Below, one piece after another: positions 63,109 to 64,000 of a DNA stretch of 64,000 nucleotides. The translations under genes were made by a program, and so were the position numbers. Position 1 is the first letter of the stretch; each line of letters begins with the position of its first letter. Source of the DNA: Parietaria judaica (taxonomy: Eukaryota > Streptophyta > Magnoliopsida > Rosales > Urticaceae). Below the pieces are notes generated by a model. The model worked only from the letters and a program-made list of their open reading frames with translations. It did not search any database and had not been told where the DNA came from. Where the stretch lies: assembly GCA_954871525.1 (NCBI GenBank), contig OX940865.1, positions 20,816,420-20,880,419 of the forward strand, read 5' to 3'.

Positions 63109-64000
63109 ATTGCAATGTTTTGTGCAATAAGGTACTAAATTTTGAGAAGAATTAAGGTGTTTTTTTTTTTTTTTAATGAATAAGGGGCCAATAGAGTAAA
63201 AAACTAGTGGGATTTTTTTTGGGGGGATTATTATGAATATTTGAGAAAAGGGTTTGAGAGGAAAAGGGAAAGAAATGAAATGAATTAAAGAGGCCGACAA
63301 GGGTTATGATGGGTGTTTGAGAGGTGGGCAATATAAAGGGAGACTATGGAGGCTTATGGTGATGATCATCACAATTTAGACTTTAATTATTTGTAGTGTG
63401 TGTCACTATGTTGCCCAAATTTAATATAAGACAATAAACATGTACATGAGATTATTTATTTATTTATTTTAACCTTAAATTTCAATATTTGCAAAAATAT
63501 ACCCTAAGTTCTTAAAACAACCAAAATAACCCTCATTATTGATTTTGTCGTCTCTCTCCCTCACCCTTGTAGAGCTTCGTCGCCTCTCTCTACTTGAGAC
63601 TAGTCATGTTTTATATTAATGTGATGTCATCTCTAGTCGAATTTTGCGCTTTTTCATATGTGTTGTCGTTTTGTAAGCGGGTTTGCTAATGTTGTAAATA
63701 TGAATAAAAAATCGGATTTCAAGTCTGATATTTTAATTCTAGAAAGAAAAAAAATAGAGCTGGAACTTTTCGGATCCGAAAAATTTTGAATTTAAAAATC
63801 TGAAATCTAGATTTTAATTACCATAACTGGTTTAGGAAAAGAAGAAAAAAATATCCGAAACTAAAGTTTTTTTTTTCTTTTCTGAAAACCCGAAACTAAA
63901 GTTCTAGTTCTGAAGTTTATTTTATTTTTCTACTCTTTCAATTCAAAATGAAAGACAAGCAAATAATAATATTTATGATTTATTGGGATGCCGTATTTAC
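63109..64000. other. Upstream region of the MIZ1-like gene
   Basis: About 890 bases, probably the promoter. It includes a T-rich leader (63160-63180), a few GTCGTTT-type motifs (63545-63675) and AT-rich sequence with repeated ccgaaa and ctgaaa words (63760-63910). No gene was recognised. Confidence 0.5.

Overview
This is plant nuclear DNA, most likely from a dicot. It is AT-rich, its genes are split by many GT-AG introns, and five of the six intact genes have close land-plant relatives (ABCA1, HSFB3, NTRC, the mitochondrial DAR GTPase 2/SIN2 and a MIZU-KUSSEI1-like protein). CC-type NLR genes, MITEs, a solo LTR, a TRIM-like remnant and a SINE-like element also fit. The exact species cannot be read from the sequence; a rosid is a guess. 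All exon models were made by eye from splice signals, reading phase and remembered family architecture. LAYOUT. 419-16487 (+): full-length ABCA1-type ABC transporter, 40 coding exons, 1857 aa, with a GC-AG intron, a stop-free 105-nt intron, and MITEs in introns 20 and 33. 20273-22309 (-): two-exon class B heat shock factor, HSFB3-like. 22310-29650: gene-poor, with a TRIM-like remnant carrying a 5S-rRNA-like stretch and a tRNA-Met primer site. 29651-34154 (+): NTRC, a plastid NADPH-thioredoxin reductase fused to thioredoxin, 10 exons. 34155-50623: the most unusual part. Broken copies of one NTRC exon (exon 9, thioredoxin domain) form two clusters, at 34.8-35.3 kb and 44.6-45.3 kb. Each cluster is followed on the same strand by an intact CC-NB-ARC-LRR gene (40144-43875 and 47969-50623). 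This looks like a tandem segmental duplication of a unit made of an exon array plus an NLR. Different transposons later broke it up: a 1402-bp solo LTR, a 178-bp hAT MITE and several foldback elements. 51466-54052 (-): seven-exon circularly permuted GTPase (SIN2/DAR GTPase 2). 54053-62277: intergenic DNA with a SINE-like element, a diverged local duplication, long AT tracts, a hairpin element and a broken fragment of the next gene. 62278-63108 (-): single-exon MIZ1-like (DUF617) gene. HOW THE GENES RELATE. This is ordinary plant gene order, not an operon. The housekeeping genes act separately: membrane transport, heat-stress transcription, plastid redox control, organelle ribosome assembly and root hydrotropism-type signalling. 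The only local link by descent is between NTRC and the NLR block, which carries amplified pieces of NTRC exon 9 and a copy of the NTRC 3' untranslated region. In NLR1 a 98-codon LRR module is repeated five times, where NLR2 has one, so this block is the most dynamic part of the window.
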